This document shows, piece after piece, positions 11,251 through 11,278 of a stretch of DNA of 11,278 nucleotides. The notes beneath the pieces were generated by a model. It made no database searches and was not told the origin of the DNA. It was given only the letters and a program-made list of their open reading frames with translations. Position 1 is the stretch's first letter. Every line of letters starts with the position of its first letter. Made by a program: the position numbers and the translations under genes. Origin of the DNA: Pauljensenia sp. (GTDB lineage: Bacteria > Actinomycetota > Actinomycetes > Actinomycetales > Actinomycetaceae). The stretch covers positions 1-11,278 of the forward strand of contig JASBZF010000055.1 in the NCBI GenBank assembly GCA_029983625.1. The letters run 5' to 3'.

Positions 11251-11278
11251 ATGGGCTGCGTGTCATGACCTTTAACTT

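Overview
The window looks like a chromosomal segment of a moderately high-G+C actinobacterium, most likely from the Actinomycetaceae (Actinomyces/Schaalia/Trueperella-like). The evidence is an actinobacterial-type uracil-DNA glycosylase (GQDPYP motif), a LytR_C-domain membrane protein, a DUF4032 protein, a MsiK/UgpC-type sugar ABC ATPase, and a groEL with no adjacent groES under two CIRCE operators. The genus cannot be fixed by reading alone. I see no insertion sequence, phage gene, CRISPR array or integrase. It reads as core chromosome with a few unusual local details.

Left part (1-2571): groEL runs off the left edge on the minus strand. Two CIRCE (HrcA-binding) sites precede it. Two tandem intrinsic terminators insulate it from the upstream minus-strand gene, which encodes a LytR_C-domain membrane protein with a low-complexity Ser/Gln/Ala linker. 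A 334-base divergent spacer containing a long polypyrimidine tract separates this gene from ung (plus strand).

Middle part (2572-6281): ung is followed by a minus-strand tRNA-Thr(UGU). A perfect 18-bp hairpin separates the tRNA from a minus-strand pair: a Ser/Thr protein kinase with a multi-pass membrane C-terminus, then a membrane-anchored DsbA-like thiol oxidoreductase. The DsbA-like gene is cut in two by an in-frame TAA between its CxxC motif and its cis-Pro loop, so it is probably a pseudogene (or a sequencing error).

Right part (6282-11278): three plus-strand genes follow: a MsiK/UgpC-type ABC ATPase, a DUF4032 kinase-like protein that keeps its catalytic residues, and a UgpQ-type glycerophosphodiester phosphodiesterase. 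A convergent 395-codon gene of unknown function, with two C-terminal hydrophobic segments, closes the window. The ATPase probably serves several sugar importers encoded elsewhere. Whether the three plus-strand genes work together is inference, because a strong terminator follows the ATPase gene.

Across the window, four genes lack a Shine-Dalgarno sequence but carry a -10-like hexamer exactly six bases before the start codon. This suggests leaderless transcription. No clearly new multi-gene system is visible. The best leads are the interrupted DsbA gene next to the kinase, the DUF4032 kinase-like protein, and the leaderless promoter pattern.
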